A DNA stretch of 64,000 nucleotides. Origin: Notospermus geniculatus. Lineage: Eukaryota > Nemertea > Pilidiophora > Heteronemertea > Lineidae. The notes beneath the pieces were generated by a model. That model was given only the letters and a program-made list of their open reading frames with translations, made no database searches and had not been told where the DNA came from. Numbering within the stretch: position 1 is the stretch's first letter; the number at the start of each line of letters is the position of its first letter. Positions 10,213-22,380 of this stretch are shown in pieces. Made by a program: the position numbers and the translations under genes. Where the stretch lies: contig NMRB01001169.1 in NCBI GenBank assembly GCA_002633025.1, forward strand, positions 11,089-75,088, given 5' to 3'.

Positions 10213-13200
10213 TCATTTTCCGACGTTTATGGGCCGGTAGTGCAACGTGAGGTCGCCACCTTGTTTCCATATGAAGTGTTTGACTGTGCGCAAGTCCATG
10301 GTTGGATCAAGCACCTGTAAAAGAAAGGAACATCTCAACTTCTAAATAAAATACTGGAAAAAATAAACCTATGAAGGAAATCCATGCAGTAAAAGTATGT
10401 CGTAATCTGTATCACAAGGATGGGAACGCAGGGAACTGAACCCACAACCCTAGTGGTGACAGGCACTGATGTCCCAACTACCCCACCCTGACAGCTATGA
10501 TTATCCAGATCTTCCTACCCACCTGATCATTGCACAGCAGCTCCACCTTTTCCTCAGCTATAGATGCGATGTCTTCCTCCTTCTCCGTCTCAGACTTCTC
10601 CTGACTATTCGAGTTATTTCCACCCGCTGTTTGGGACCCTGCATCTGACCCCTGACCCATCACCTTTTCATAGACATGCTCGATCACTTTTCGTACTTGT
10701 AGAACATCATTTGCTGACAGACGGTCCCTGGAGAAGAGAGGAAGGGCTATCAATCAGGTCTCATTTCACTTGCTTCTCGAGAAAACCTCTTCTTCAACAA
10801 CTTAAACAGGTTCTATCAATGCCATATCTTACACCACATCGGTCCTCCTACCTGTAGGCAGAGTGATGGACCAAGTAGGCCTTATTCTCTACATCTGTAC
10901 AGTGTTTTACTCACTTCTTTAAAGATTTTATTCCTGAGCTCGCATGTGGTTGCAAGAAGAATGGAATCTTGTTGAACTTTGGAATATTTTTCTGAAAAAT
11001 GACAAACGCATATTACACTACGTTGTTTGTCGGCCTGAAACTGTAACATCGGGCGAAGACATCTTCAAAGGCACCTTTTTAAACTATGGTACAGTAGGGC
11101 CTATATCAGAATCATCCCATGACATCATACATGTACTTTGAATCTACGGAACTGAGAAATCTCATGGACTATAAATGGAGCTTTCAGCAGAACTTACATC
11201 AACTGTAATATCTACAACCCAGGATGGGACTGTTTCATTTAATAACATTTGTTCTTGGTCTCCGCCGGCGTCTCTGCATAGCAATCGGAACAATGTACGT
11301 CCTCCTAATTCACTGCAAGAGGAAGAATAAGCAATGAATGGTGGTCTAGGTACCCCTGCTCTCAATATCTGAGCATCAAATACAGAGAGTCACCCTCTCT
11401 ATCACATGAAGAGCGAGTCCGATCGACGACCAAACCCAGAACCTCAGAGGTGAGAGACGCCGATGTTTCCACAGCAAATAATTTAGAATATCTTCTCACA
11501 TTCTCACGCTTACCTAAATATGACAGGTGTATGCCCAGGAACACTAAAATACGGGTTACCGCCACGCTTCTCGCCCTCCACAATCCCGTTCACCTCGCCG
11601 TTTTCAGACATCTCATAGGTGTGGGTCCGAGGCCAGTGTTCTAATAAGGCTTGTAATAGTAAACCCCCAAAATTTACTGTAAAACAAAGTAATTGATAGA
11701 ATTCAGAAGTAGTTGGAACTGTAACGAGATGGTAGGTCCATTCTTGAACTACCTAGGTAGGCAACTGCAGTATTGAACATTGAGAATTCAGTCTCTATTT
11801 TAACACAACAAGTTCCCACGCAGCTTCAAAATTGGTCTTTACCGGTACTCACATTTAGGATCTAAACCATCATTACTCTGGCCCATTCCTACTTCCTTGG
11901 CTGATACCCACGCGGCAAAGCAGTCAGTTTCTTCTAAATGTACCGTCAGCATCTGAAAGGAAACATACATTGTAGGTCAGTTCACTGCTCTGGGGAACAC
12001 GAGAAAACCAGCAAAGAACCAGCCAATTTCTGGTCTGCAGTGAGAGACATCTGTACAGATGCAATATTAGGAGTCGTTGCTACTTACCCCTGTCTTCAAA
12101 TCAACAGAAAACCAATTCGGTATATAGACCATTTTGAATTTCTTCTTTATTTCACTCTCAAAGTCTACTTGGCCGAGATCTTCAGCTTTTCTGGCCTGCA
12201 AGTTGGAAGCATAAGGTCAGGATTAAACAGTTGAACTTCTCCATCAAGGGCACCTTTGAGACTGCCAGATGCCGTCTTAATTAACCCAGGTAGAAGTTTT
12301 CTTGTTGTCAATAAAGTTGATGAAGACACTTGGCTCACATCACTGCTTATCAAGTTCCCCCGACTTACCGTCAAGACATCATAAAGAGCTACTGAATTGT
12401 CCGTATCTTTGGTTAACACATATCGCTTGTCATTTAACACATGATACTGTCTGATACTAGCACCGCCGCGGATGTTGAAATCTGGTGTAGCACTGGTGGG
12501 AATAGGTTCATGATCATTATCATAGTCTCCAGACATTCTGGTTGGTTTGGATTTGATGGGCTGGAAGAAATGAAGATTCAGTTGATCAGAAACCATGAGT
12601 AATTCCATGCACAACATCTTGCCACAGCTTCTTTACTGGGTGTCTGTGTTTCCCGTGAGAGTACCATACGCTTCTCAGACTTACCCAATTCTTGATGGAG
12701 GAGTCCGTCGTTGCCACCCATAAAGACGGCTGTTCCGCTTGCACCAATTCAAGTTTCAACACTGGCGCCCTCTCCTCGCAGATCAGAGACCGACTCTCCG
12801 TGTTCCTTATATCAGTCGCCCACACCCGTCTGTCGCGGCCACCGGAATAAACCGTGGTGAAATTTTCATTCGCCTGTGAAAATAAAGCACACATCAGTCA
12901 CGACAACACTCGCCCTCTCAATGGAATGGTGTGAGAATGCCAACTCGTGGCCATTAAGACAACTGGGAGGCCATTCTTTAATAAGAAGTAACTTTTGAGA
13001 CGGCCATTCTCTTAAAAAGTAATTTTAGCCACTGAAAAGCATTGCTAACACTTACCTGTAAGGCCCACACCCCCTCATCATGCACTCGTATTGTTGCCAC
13101 ACACCTCTGCTGCCCAAGAGACCATAATCGTACCGTGCCATCTGAGCTGCCAGACAGACACTGAAACAAAATAAAACAGGCTCAGCCTCCAGAGAGTTGA

Positions 13201-15499
13201 GGAGTTGCATGCTGTAGACAAAGGAGGAAAAGATAGTCTACCTCATCTTACCTGGGTTCCATCTCTATTAAGTACTAAAGCTTTCACATTATCACTATGA
13301 CCTTTCAGTTTCATGAGTTTCTGACACGTCCTAGGATCCCACACTCGTAACACCTTTTCTGTCGATCCCGACACAATGACCGTACCGGGTTGATTCATGG
13401 CCAGACTATAAATAGAATCCTTGTTCCCGTTTAAAGACGATGCTGGAATGAAACACCATCCATCAGTGAAAGTGATGAGACAGATATGTTTAGTTCCCCA
13501 TTCCCAGGAAAGTCCCACATTCAGCAGCTATCACCAACCTGCACCTCAAGCAGAAACAAAGTTTTCTGGCAGATTTATGAAATCTGTTCATCCCATACCC
13601 AGGGATCAAACAAGCCACCTGTATTGTTCACTGTACCATATCAAAGGAATGTTCTCAATGGTACAAACAAGACACACTTTGCTTGGAGAGCAACAAGCTT
13701 TACATCCCTTTTTAGCACAAGTGTCCAGACTGGTCAGATTTTTCATTCAAATATCCAGTGGCAGCCTGCCACTTTTTGACACTTGTAGTAGGGGTGTTTA
13801 TACTTGTACTTTTAGTAGGGGTGTTTATACTTACTTGTAGTAGGGGTGTTTATACTTACTTGTGACAGTGTTGTTGGATGCCGTGAGGGCAGTAAGAGTG
13901 TTCACATCCCAGAGAAATATTGCCCGGTCCAGGCCGGCAGAAGCCACCTGTTCTTTATCCTTTGCGTATGCTAGTGCTTTGACATAATCCTTGTGGGTTC
14001 GAAGCGTGGACATGCAGAATCCTTTATGGGCATTCCATACCTTGACAGTCGTGTCACTGGACGCCGAGATCACTATAAAAGAAGAAAGACAGAACATGGT
14101 TTTCATCTCAGAAGCAATGGTTGTTTGAAATCATTCACATAATGACTTGAATGTCAGGGCTTTGACATAAATGAAAGATTCTATTCAAGGAGTGCGAGTG
14201 AGATAACTCACATGTTCTCCCGCCACAACAAAGAACAATATCATTGACCCAGTCTGTGTGATGTTCCATTGACTGGAAATAAGGATCCTTCATGTTTTTT
14301 GTGTTCCATATTCTAATAATCGAATCCCGTCCAGCAGAGTAGAGTCTGTTGAGAGAGGGGTCATACTGGAGAGCATTTACTCCGGATCGATGGCACCGTT
14401 CTACTTCATCTCGGATGACGAATGACACCTGAAATAAAACATGATTATGAAGTATAGCATTCGTCATGTTCATCCCTACTAGGCCTAGCCATCATTCATA
14501 GCATAGCCATCATAGACCCCTTGCGCTTGTCCGTCCAGGGTGTAAACAATAGCCTCGCCCCAGGTGAAAACACGAACGATGTACAACGGCTCACTGCACA
14601 TTCTCTGCATTTTCGCCTGGGGCGAGGCTATTGTTTACACCCTGTACGGACAAGCGCAAGGGGTCTATTCATAGGCCTATCATCAGCAGAAAACATGCAC
14701 AGAGTAGCAAGCCTAACCTAAAATCAATGGCAGATGACAAGTGAATAGAGTTCAACAGCAAAAGGACCACCATGACATGAGGACTGACAAGTGACATGAC
14801 TGAGCCTGAGCCCTGCTGAGAGTGGTCTTTTTGTTGGTTGGTGATGGTGATCTCAGTTCGGGAAAGTTCCAAATTTGGAAACGTTTCTGATTTTGGAAGC
14901 CCAGCGATTCCGATATTGGAAACGTTTCCTTTTTCGGAAGCGGTTTTCGATTCCGATATCGGAATCTTTGTAGGCCTTCTTGCACGTTAGGCCCAATCGG
15001 GATATGAAAAGCAAAAATCGGGAAGTGTTTTTTTCCACTAACAGATGGCAGCACCTGTGACCTTGTATTCCACGGCGTGAAATCTGAATTGCTGGCGTAA
15101 GTTGGCTGCAATCATCGATAATCATCTATTATCATCATCAAAAGGCTCAGTTCCGCCAGAATCTCTATCTCTTGGCTTCCAAATTCGGAAACGTTCCCGC
15201 TATATTGGAATCGAAAATAGCTTCCAAAAAAAGAAACGTTTCCAAAGTCGGAAACGCTTCCAATTTTGGAACTTTCCCGAACTGATCTCTGGATGGTCCG
15301 TGATCGTGCGGGTGTCATTTTCAATCACATTTATTCAACCAATACAAGAAAACGACGTCACTTTTCGACCCATTGATTTGATCAGTACAATGTTAACAAT
15401 CATGTTTATCACTAAGATCGGCCAAATTTATCGCGCTGCGTAAAATACCTGGACTTTTTTCCTCGAAGAACCGCTGGATTGCCTGTGGTGGCTGGCCAT
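10213..15499 (-). CDS. WDR48: WD repeat-containing protein 48 (USP1-associated factor 1), 14 exons, 675 aa
   Basis: Minus-strand exons: 15499-15449, 14428-14212, 14072-13860, 13442-13252, 13160-13056, 12873-12685, 12560-12369, 12195-12088, 11952-11853, 11676-11514, 11312-11198, 10991-10915, 10727-10523, 10314-10213. The sum is 2028 nt and all phases agree. The ATG at 15499 gives [17 protein letters not shown], matching the human start. Exons 2-6 (about residues 18-322) encode the WD40 propeller, including [43 protein letters not shown] and [16 protein letters not shown]. The C-terminal half carries the ancillary region and SUMO-like domain, ending [20 protein letters not shown]. The human protein has 677 aa. 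WDR48/UAF1 binds and activates USP1, USP12 and USP46 deubiquitinases, in DNA-damage tolerance and Fanconi anaemia signalling among other roles. Introns 1 and 3 hold repeats. The gene is head-to-head with the transporter at 17434. Confidence 0.97.
13798..13860. repeat. Short tandem repeat that duplicates the WDR48 exon 3 splice donor
   Basis: The motif AGTAGGGGTGTTTATACTT occurs three times at 25-30 bp spacing. On the minus strand this places a second ACAAGTAAGT donor 25 nt downstream of the one used by exon 3 (last exon base 13860). Confidence 0.7.
14513..14667. mobile_element. Foldback element in WDR48 intron 1
   Basis: TAGACCCCTTGCGCTTGTCC at the left and GGACAAGCGCAAGGGGTCTA at the right are inverse complements, and the pairing continues through GTGTAAACAATAGCCTCGCC. 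The arms are about 50 bp around a roughly 50-bp loop. It is non-coding and carries TA at each end. Confidence 0.85.
14856..15282. mobile_element. Foldback element with internal GGAAACG-type subrepeats, in WDR48 intron 1
   Basis: Ends are GTTCGGGAAAGTTCC and its inverse. Flanking TGATCTCA (14848-14855) and TGATCTCT (15283-15290) form a likely 8-bp target duplication with one mismatch, which suits the hAT superfamily. Each arm (about 130 bp) contains repeated TTCC...GGAAACG palindromes. No transposase is present. Confidence 0.75.
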
Positions 15500-15737
15500 T
15501 TCTGCAGGCACTGTGAATTACGTCATTGGTTCTTGTGTAGTTCTTTGTGTTGCAAAGGATGAAAAGTCATTCAGAAGTAAAAATGTTGAATCAGCAACAA
15601 AATAATACATATTTGAAACCAAAGCCTTTTATAGTTATACTTAGATATAGCTTTTAAAAATCACAAATTTTGGGGATATATTGTGTTTTTGTGTATTTGC
15701 GTGGTGTAACAAAAAATCTGATATGGCATAAATTCTA

Positions 15738-15820
15738 GACTAGTTCCAGTTTTTGCCGCTGTGGCGCTCGCTCCGCAGACGGTAGCGCCGCGAGTGTGGA
15801 GTGGCAAAGATAGGAACTAC
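15738..15820. mobile_element. Short foldback element, GACTGGTTCC family (diverged)
   Basis: GACTAGTTCCAGTTTTTGCC at the left is mirrored by GGCAAAGATAGGAACTA at the right, around a GGCGCT...AGCGCC core. Confidence 0.55.
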
Positions 15821-16568
15821 CTAAAACAAAACTGGGTCACATGATCAAAACATGGTAGACGGACCGCGGTCATTCTCCGCACGTGTTTTATGTCATTTCT
15901 TTGTTTTGGTGTAGAAAAGAGAGTCCATGGTCGATTGCATCGCAGGAGCAGCGTTTTATAGCTAGGTGAGAAAGTCGAATTTCATGCCGAATTTGCTTAT
16001 TTCATGCCGAATTTGCTGTAGCGTAGGCTAGGCCTAGGCCTAGGTAGGTAGGCCTAGGCTAGCTCCTAGTTTTAGTTAGTAGGCCTATACTATAGTATAG
16101 GCCTAGTGGTGGTGGTAGCACCCCACCCCATGACCCCTAGTGGGATCTGACAACTTTAGGCCTACATGTTTATATAATAGAGGCCTAGGCTACTACTAAC
16201 TAAGCATGCTAAGTACATGTAGTACACCACGTACGTTACAGGAACATGAAAAAAAGGATTTGGGGGAGTTCTTCTAGGATACTAGGCCTACTCCCCCAAA
16301 TACTTTTATACATGTTCCTGTGGGCCTTCCTGTGATTTGAGTACACTGACACCTTCACTACTAGGCTCATTCATTGATTGGTATTGATTACATCATCACT
16401 ATCAGTTAGTACATAGGCCTAGCTACATCTGCCATCCATAACATCCATCCACATGAAGTATAGTGGCCGCATGACAATGACAATTGACACACCTCTTCAT
16501 GCAACAGAGTCAGTCAGACAGTTGTGACCTGATGTGCATCCATGATGACTGCCTACTGACCCCCCCCC

Positions 16569-16580
16569 NNNNNNNNNNNN
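16569..16580. other. Assembly gap, 12 N within a poly-C tract
   Basis: Twelve N bases are flanked by C-runs on both sides. The gap is probably an unresolved homopolymer. Confidence 0.95.
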
Positions 16581-17433
16581 CCCCCCCCCACCGATCCCCC
16601 CTCTGTGATGAATGACAGACAGCGGACTGGTGAGTTGGGGTTTGGTTAGTTTCTGATCCTGAGTTAATCTTTTGCTCAGTAGTCATTTAATCTGTCACTC
16701 AATGACCTTTCTTTCAGCACCAGTTGGAAATTCCGAACCCCAAAAATCTAACTTCAAGTGTTTACAACTGAGGTTCTCTCCTTAATTGAGAAGTGTTCTC
16801 AAATCAACTCAAAAATGAAAAGAACAAGACTAATTTGCATCATCCTGGCGGTAGGCCGAGTACCCCTGATTCTCAAGATGCTAATTTGGGCTGAATTTCG
16901 GTGTCTTCAATAGAAAGGTGTCTATTTAGTGAGGTTCTATTGGCCTACAGCATTGGCCTTTACATATCTGTCATTTTAATATCACATTTCTGCCTCAAGT
17001 ATTGTGGTTTATTCAGACCATCTTTTATGTAAGACACAATTAGAAAATTGTTTGTTATTGATGTTTCTCGGTCTCCTGATAGTGTCAATGATGATATGTT
17101 TATAAATCATGTGAATAGAATGCTAGGTCAACAGTTCACCTGACAATACCCTGGGACAATACCTGGATTTTAATAGGGACGTGAATAAATCCAGCTCATT
17201 TGATGTGCATTTTTTCTGCCCTGATAGGTGCTTTAATGCTTTAGAATATTCTATATTCAGATGCCGATCTTCTGGGTGGATCAGTTTTCAAGAAAATACC
17301 GGATGGAATCTCGACGATCTAAAATTAGGTCTCAGCTTCTTCCAAGTGTCAGAAAAATAAGGACAAAAAGCATGAATTATTTTGGTATCAAAACTAAAAT
17401 GACTAAAAAATATTGAAGGAGAAGTCGCACAAA

Positions 17434-20400
17434 ATGCCGCAACAGGGCAATGAAGAACAGTTTAATCCAACACCTGGAAAACTTGAGCAACATACGAATC
17501 ATGCGTTCTCGGAATCACATTCAAGTGCCATCTTTTTCCGCTCTGTGTCAAATCCAAGTGAAGCAAGTTGTTTGGAGGAGTCACTTTCTGACGGGGAAGA
17601 TTATATTCGAACACGAAGTCATTCTGCAGGTTTTATTTCTGGTGATTCGGATTCTGATCACATTTGGAATGAGCGGAGATCGCTGACCCCTCAAACTCAT
17701 CAACCCACCGGGGGGAAATCTTATGCACATGGTGCTGGGAAATTTAGCCAGCGGTGCATCAATCGGGGGTTAGCTGCCCGTGACATCGGGCGTATCAATG
17801 ACAGTGGAGGTATTTCAGATTCAAGAACGAATCTGCGAGATGATGGATTGGATATTAAAAAGGAAAAAGAACCGGACGAAGTGCCGCCATTCTCATTAAG
17901 CAGTTTTAGTCGGAAAAAAAAGTTCCTGGCATTAAGTCTTGGGATCACAGATTTTGCTGCGATGTTCTGCTTGTCAGTGATGGCACCTTTCTACCCCAAG
18001 GAGGCCAGTGACAGGGGTATCAGTGATACAGTGTCAGGATGGGTGTTTGGAGTTTTTGCCCTGGTCCAGTTTCTAACATCACCAGTATTTGGAAAAGTGG
18101 TAAGATTGCTCTAAGACTGTAGTGTAGAATAGGACTTTTCCTGAGGTATTTCCAACAACAATCAAGAGAGTTGGAATGTTGGAATTTTGCTGGCTTGTCC
18201 GCGTCTTCCTTGGTTTTCATTGACAAAGGTGGATATGTCAAAATGAAGCTACAGAATTTCAAAATAATCACACGTCTCTTCCTTGTTTTCAGTTGCCAAA
18301 AGTTGGTGCTTGGTTTCTGTTTCAAGCTGGGCTCTTCCTGGCTGCAGGGTGTACAGTGCTTTTTGGGTAAGTTTTCAAGTACCTTTGTGTCTTTCCTGGT
18401 GATATCATCTTGTAAAATGTTGGATCCTGATGCTAAGATTATAATTGTAAGTGTACCGTAAGTTGACATCCAGCACTGCGTGACTCCTTCACATGGTTTT
18501 CAGACGACATTCTTACCTTTCAGGTTTTTGTCTTACATGCCAAATGAAGATGGCGGGACGATGTTCATCATGTACTCATTCATTTTGAGAATTTTCATGG
18601 CTTTTGGATGCACATCAGTGGCGACTGCTGGATTTGCAATCATCGGTTACGAATTTGGTGATTATGCATCGGTGATGTTTGTAAGTGATTTCATCGGTTA
18701 CCTATTTTCATTGATGGGGTGCTGTGTTTTACTTGTTCAGGGCTGGGTTGCACAAAACTCATGTTAGCGCTAGCATGATGTTAGCGCTAAAATCATGTTA
18801 AATGACGTAAAATGACAATGGATTTTGACGTCATCTAACATAAAAGTTAGCGCTAACACCATGTTAGCGCTAACATGAGTTTTGTGCAACCGGCCCCTGG
18901 GCTTCGAACTTGTACGTTTTGACCGTAAGTTGTGGTGAGGTGCAAGGAAGTCGCTGGTAATCTCTCTCCAGCATCCTCGATCAAACTAATAGTACCAGTA
19001 CGTTATTTTTCAGGGAATCATGGAGACGTTCTCCGGTGTTGGTCTGATGGTTGGCCCAGCCATCGGCGGATTCTTGTTTGCGGTAAGATAAAACAGTTAA
19101 TCCAGGACTGTCACTCCTCTTTCTTTGTAAAAGCTCCAAAAGAATTTGATTTGATAGGCTCAACAATATTTCCGAAATCTTATTTCCTTGCAGGCTATGG
19201 GCTTTCCTCTTCCCTTCATCGTTATCGGTGGTGTCATGTTCTTTATTCTCTTCTTGAACTGGATCCTTCTCCCAGATGGAATCGGAGGTACAGGTCTTCT
19301 CTCAGTAACTTGATTTCTTTCCCTTCTTCCAACATCAACAAAAAAGTTCCCCACTAAGTGGGACATGCCTGCATATTGCGTAGAAATCTTCCACTAGCTG
19401 GACCGGGGATGGATTTTTTGGATACAAGACAGATCATCCTCCCACAGCAGGGGTTTTCACCTCAGTCCTCTTCATCCACTCACACTTTGTGTGGGAGTGT
19501 ATGAAGAGGAGTGAGACCAAAGCCCTGCTATGGGAGGATGACACAGATGGATGTTCAGCCATTGAGCTAGAATCTGACACAAAACTTGATTACCTAACAT
19601 TTCCTAAATCTGCTTCAATCTTTTTGCAGGATGTAATTTTGATGTCGAGAGCATACCGGTGTCCAAACTTCTCCGGATTCCTTCTATATCCCTTGTGTGT
19701 TTCTCCCTCGTGATCAGTGCTAGTGTCTGGTCAATCTTGGATCCAATTCTCGAGCCACATTTACGAGAGGTGAGAATCCTACACCGTCTGCATTCATGGT
19801 GCTGACATTTTCCTCCAGATATGTCCATAATTGTGGGGTAAACTTTACTGGGCAAGAGGTGAACAATGTTGCCTTTCCCTTGCCCATTTCAGTCTTTGCC
19901 AATTTCTCTGCTATTTTCACAGAAACCTTTGAATGACTTCTGAGTTCTTCCATATAAACAGTGATCAATTATTATTATTTTCAGTTCAACCTAGGCTCTG
20001 AAGTGCTCGGTCTGATCTTTCTGTTGATGTCAGCAAGTTATGCCATATCGTCACCAGCGTGGGGGTGGCTTTCTGAGAAAACGGTAAGGGGCTCATGAAC
20101 AGGCGTGGTGAGGCCATAATTATGTCATTCATTCAGAGTGGTATAGTGGTGTCTTTGTGCCTTGTCACTTCCCTGTTCTGAGGTGGTAGGTTCAAATCTA
20201 ACTTCTAAAATTTTTAGTTGTTTCTGACTCAATAACTGTCTCACCTGAATCAAGTTCACCCATGGGCCAGAGTCCCACAGGGGAAGAGAGTTAATCATGT
20301 GCTTTTCTAATATCCATATCAAGGAATGAATCATTGGAGCCATGAATCATGAAACCACAATCTCATCCCTTTTTGGCCCTTTTTCAGCCTGACAGCAAAA

Positions 20401-21798
20401 TCGTGATCTTGCTTGGATTCTTTGGATGTGGGTTTGCGATGTTCCTGCTCGCTCCATCACCCATCCTTGGTTTTGCCAGAGGAGAGAAGTAAGTTGTCTG
20501 TTTCTTGAAATTGACATAAGCAGCAGTCTGATGTGTAATCTGGATATCTCTCAATGAAGGACACAATCACCCAGTTAGAAATGTGTCCTTAATAGAGATG
20601 ATCCTCTGTAATTAAAAGAAGAAAATAAGACTGGTTCCCGTCTACGCCCCTCCACTCCTACGGCACTGCTGTCCGTTCCACATTTACTGTGGAATGAGCA
20701 CCACAGGAGTGAGCGGCAAAACCGAGAACCAGTCTAGAAGACGACGACTGTTTGTAGTTTTACTACAGGGAGAGTTTCCCTCTATTTCAGCATTCTCTGG
20801 CTGAACATCGTCTCGCTCCTGGCGCTTGGGATTACAACGAGTATGGCAGTCATTCCAACCTTTGAAAGTGTCCTGGATTCAGCCGAGTAAGTACGATACA
20901 CACAAGTTGTAGATTCGTCAACGCTACGAAGGAACCACTAGTGACGACACCTTTGGGCAATCAGGCTCTATGTTGCAAGAGCTGTAGAATATTATGAAAG
21001 CTTTCAAATACTTTGTGCTCCAGATAACAGTTTTATGTTTCTATCTTTCATCCACAGACTTGCAGGACTCGAGGATAATATGGGAACGTATGCTACAGTC
21101 GCAGGTCTCTGGGGTTCCATGTATGCTCTCGGGTATGTATCTAAAAATCAAAATGTCCTGAAGGTGAAAATGTTCCTAACTGCAGTGGGAAGTGGTTTAA
21201 CACCATGAGAGACCAAGGGTTTGACTTCAGCCAACGCATCACTTTCTATTCTAAACTGGTCTGAATGGATCAAGTAATGTGCTGAATGAGCTGTTCTTGA
21301 GTTTACCAGAAAGGTTTCTGTTCTGGAGTCTGATCAGAAGCGCTTTGAGACTATACCAATGATGAAAAGTGCTGTATGTATAAGGTTCAAATTATTATAT
21401 CATCTGATATGTCTGCTGTTGTGTTCAGTTCTCAATATTGTGTGTTTTGGTGATGACAACAGAGTTGATGCTGACATTGAGGATGATGACGACGACGGAG
21501 TTGATGATGAGAATGACGGTTTATATTCTATTCCAGCGACTTCGTCGGTCCAGTGCTCGGTGGATTGCTGAACGATTCGGTTGGATTCCAATGGTCGACA
21601 ACCTACATGGGTGTCGCTTGTTTAGTCACAGGGTTCATTTTACTGGTGCTATATCTATACGAGGTGAAATTCGGAAGAATTGGTGCTGTTAACGCCGACA
21701 ACAAGACAGAACAAAGCCTTTCAAAGGAAGAGACGGAGCCTCTGTTAACTGGAAATGGTGCAGTTCAGATATGCCCGAGTTATGTTGTAGAGATCTGA
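17434..21798 (+). CDS. SLC18B1: SLC18B1-like major facilitator transporter (vesicular polyamine transporter type), 11 exons, 610 aa
   Basis: Exons: 17434-18099, 18293-18366, 18524-18680, 19014-19082, 19194-19287, 19630-19769, 19985-20083, 20388-20488, 20791-20886, 21058-21132, 21537-21798; 1833 nt, phases consistent. Residues 1-160 are a long hydrophilic Ser-rich N-terminus, longer than in the human protein. The first membrane segment starts at FLALSLGITDFAAMFCLSVM, followed by PFYPKEA, which matches SLC18B1. Other family-like stretches are METFSGVGLMVGPAIGGFLF, the SYAISSP segment in exon 7, and MAVIPTF. About 12 hydrophobic segments fit the MFS fold. The C-terminal tail has an acidic dileucine-like EETEPLL, typical for endosomal or vesicle sorting. 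Human SLC18B1 carries polyamines into secretory vesicles; the substrate here is inferred. An in-frame AATAAA lies at 21939. Everything from intron 1 onward is duplicated at 29149. Confidence 0.9.
18744..18898. mobile_element. MITE-like element with GGTTGCACAAAACTCATG ends, only in copy 1
   Basis: GGGTTGCACAAAACTCATGT at the left pairs with the inverse at the right end, and GTTAGCGCTA motifs repeat inside both arms. Copy 2 reads straight through at the matching site (GCAGGGCTTCG near 30044), so this insertion is absent there. Confidence 0.85.
20629..20735. mobile_element. Short foldback element, GACTGGTTCC family
   Basis: In SLC18B1 intron 8. GACTGGTTCCCGTCTACGCC at the left, inverse GGTTCTCGGTTTTGCCGCTC reading in from the right end. 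The same element is at the equivalent site in copy 2 (31192-31298), so it predates the duplication or haplotype split. Confidence 0.7.
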
Positions 21799-21938
21799 AG
21801 ATATTGCCGTTATGAGTGTGAGATTAGTGGCCTTCATTCCAGTCTCTGGATGGGCTGGTCACAAGACCAAACTGGGGCAACAGGCAACAAAGAAATTGGG
21901 GGGAGTGAAAATGGGTTGGCAAATTTTGATTAAAATCC

Positions 21939-21944
21939 AATAAA
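21939..21944 (+). promoter_or_regulatory. Possible polyadenylation signal of SLC18B1 (copy 1)
   Basis: AATAAA about 140 nt after the stop codon; conserved in copy 2 at 32471-32476. Confidence 0.4.
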
Positions 21945-22167
21945 TATAAAAAGTGTGGCCTAAAGAATCAAGAGATGTCATCAAATGCCATAATCAACCA
22001 TTCCGATATTGTCTTTCGTTCACATATTTTCATTATATTGGTGCTGAGCTGATGTCCTTCAAATAATGTATCAAAACCTGCTTGTGCAATGAGACATGTG
22101 CATTGAAATATCAAATGCAGTCATTATTTTATGTGATTCATTATATCGTATGGGATTTCAAGCCAAT

Positions 22168-22380
22168 GAGGAGGTCGCCTTTTCTCCACGGAAAGATGTC
22201 GCTGCAACCAAATCAGGCCTTCTTTGTCTTCAGGACGTCATCTCCGTGGCAATGTGAGGTGCGAGCATGAAGCCACAACGTCACGGCAGTGTGACGTTGA
22301 CGTTCCGTACGACATCACAGTGGAAAAGTGGATACGGTCGCAGCGCCATCAAATGGTAGAAAAAATTAGGCGACCTCCTC
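22168..22380. mobile_element. MITE-like element with GAGGAGGTCGCC ends, only in copy 1
   Basis: GAGGAGGTCGCCTTTT at the left is mirrored by TTAGGCGACCTCCTC at the right. Copy 2 at about 32698 reads AAGCCAAATGAAACG without it. The target duplication is not resolved. Confidence 0.85.

Larger units (their letters stand above)
15500..17433. other. Divergent intergenic region between WDR48 and the SLC18B1-like gene
   Basis: About 1.9 kb between two start codons facing apart, so it should hold both promoters and 5' UTRs. It contains a GACTGGTTCC-family foldback (15738-15820), a TAGGCCTA-rich block (about 16020-16200), a short inverted pair around TTTGGGGGAGT (about 16256-16315), a C-run with a 12-N gap (16569-16580) and an imperfect GAGGTTCT inverted element (about 16771-16946). 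No TATA box is assigned. Confidence 0.55.

Noticed and set aside
12165-12368. Extension of WDR48 exon 7 as one long exon (continuing [13 protein letters not shown])
   Set aside because: ACG/GTAAGT is a strong donor, and skipping to exon 8 (EDLGQVDFE) restores the known WDR48 sequence; the extension is intronic read-through.
18171-18461. Open frames on both strands around SLC18B1 exon 2
   Set aside because: They are other-frame or antisense shadows of the exon 2 coding sequence and its introns.
21438-21540. Asp-rich frame before SLC18B1 exon 11 (VDADIEDDDDDGVDDEND) as coding
   Set aside because: It lies in intron 10, upstream of a good TTCTATTCCAG acceptor whose use gives a phased, family-like protein; the acidic run is a GATGAT simple repeat.
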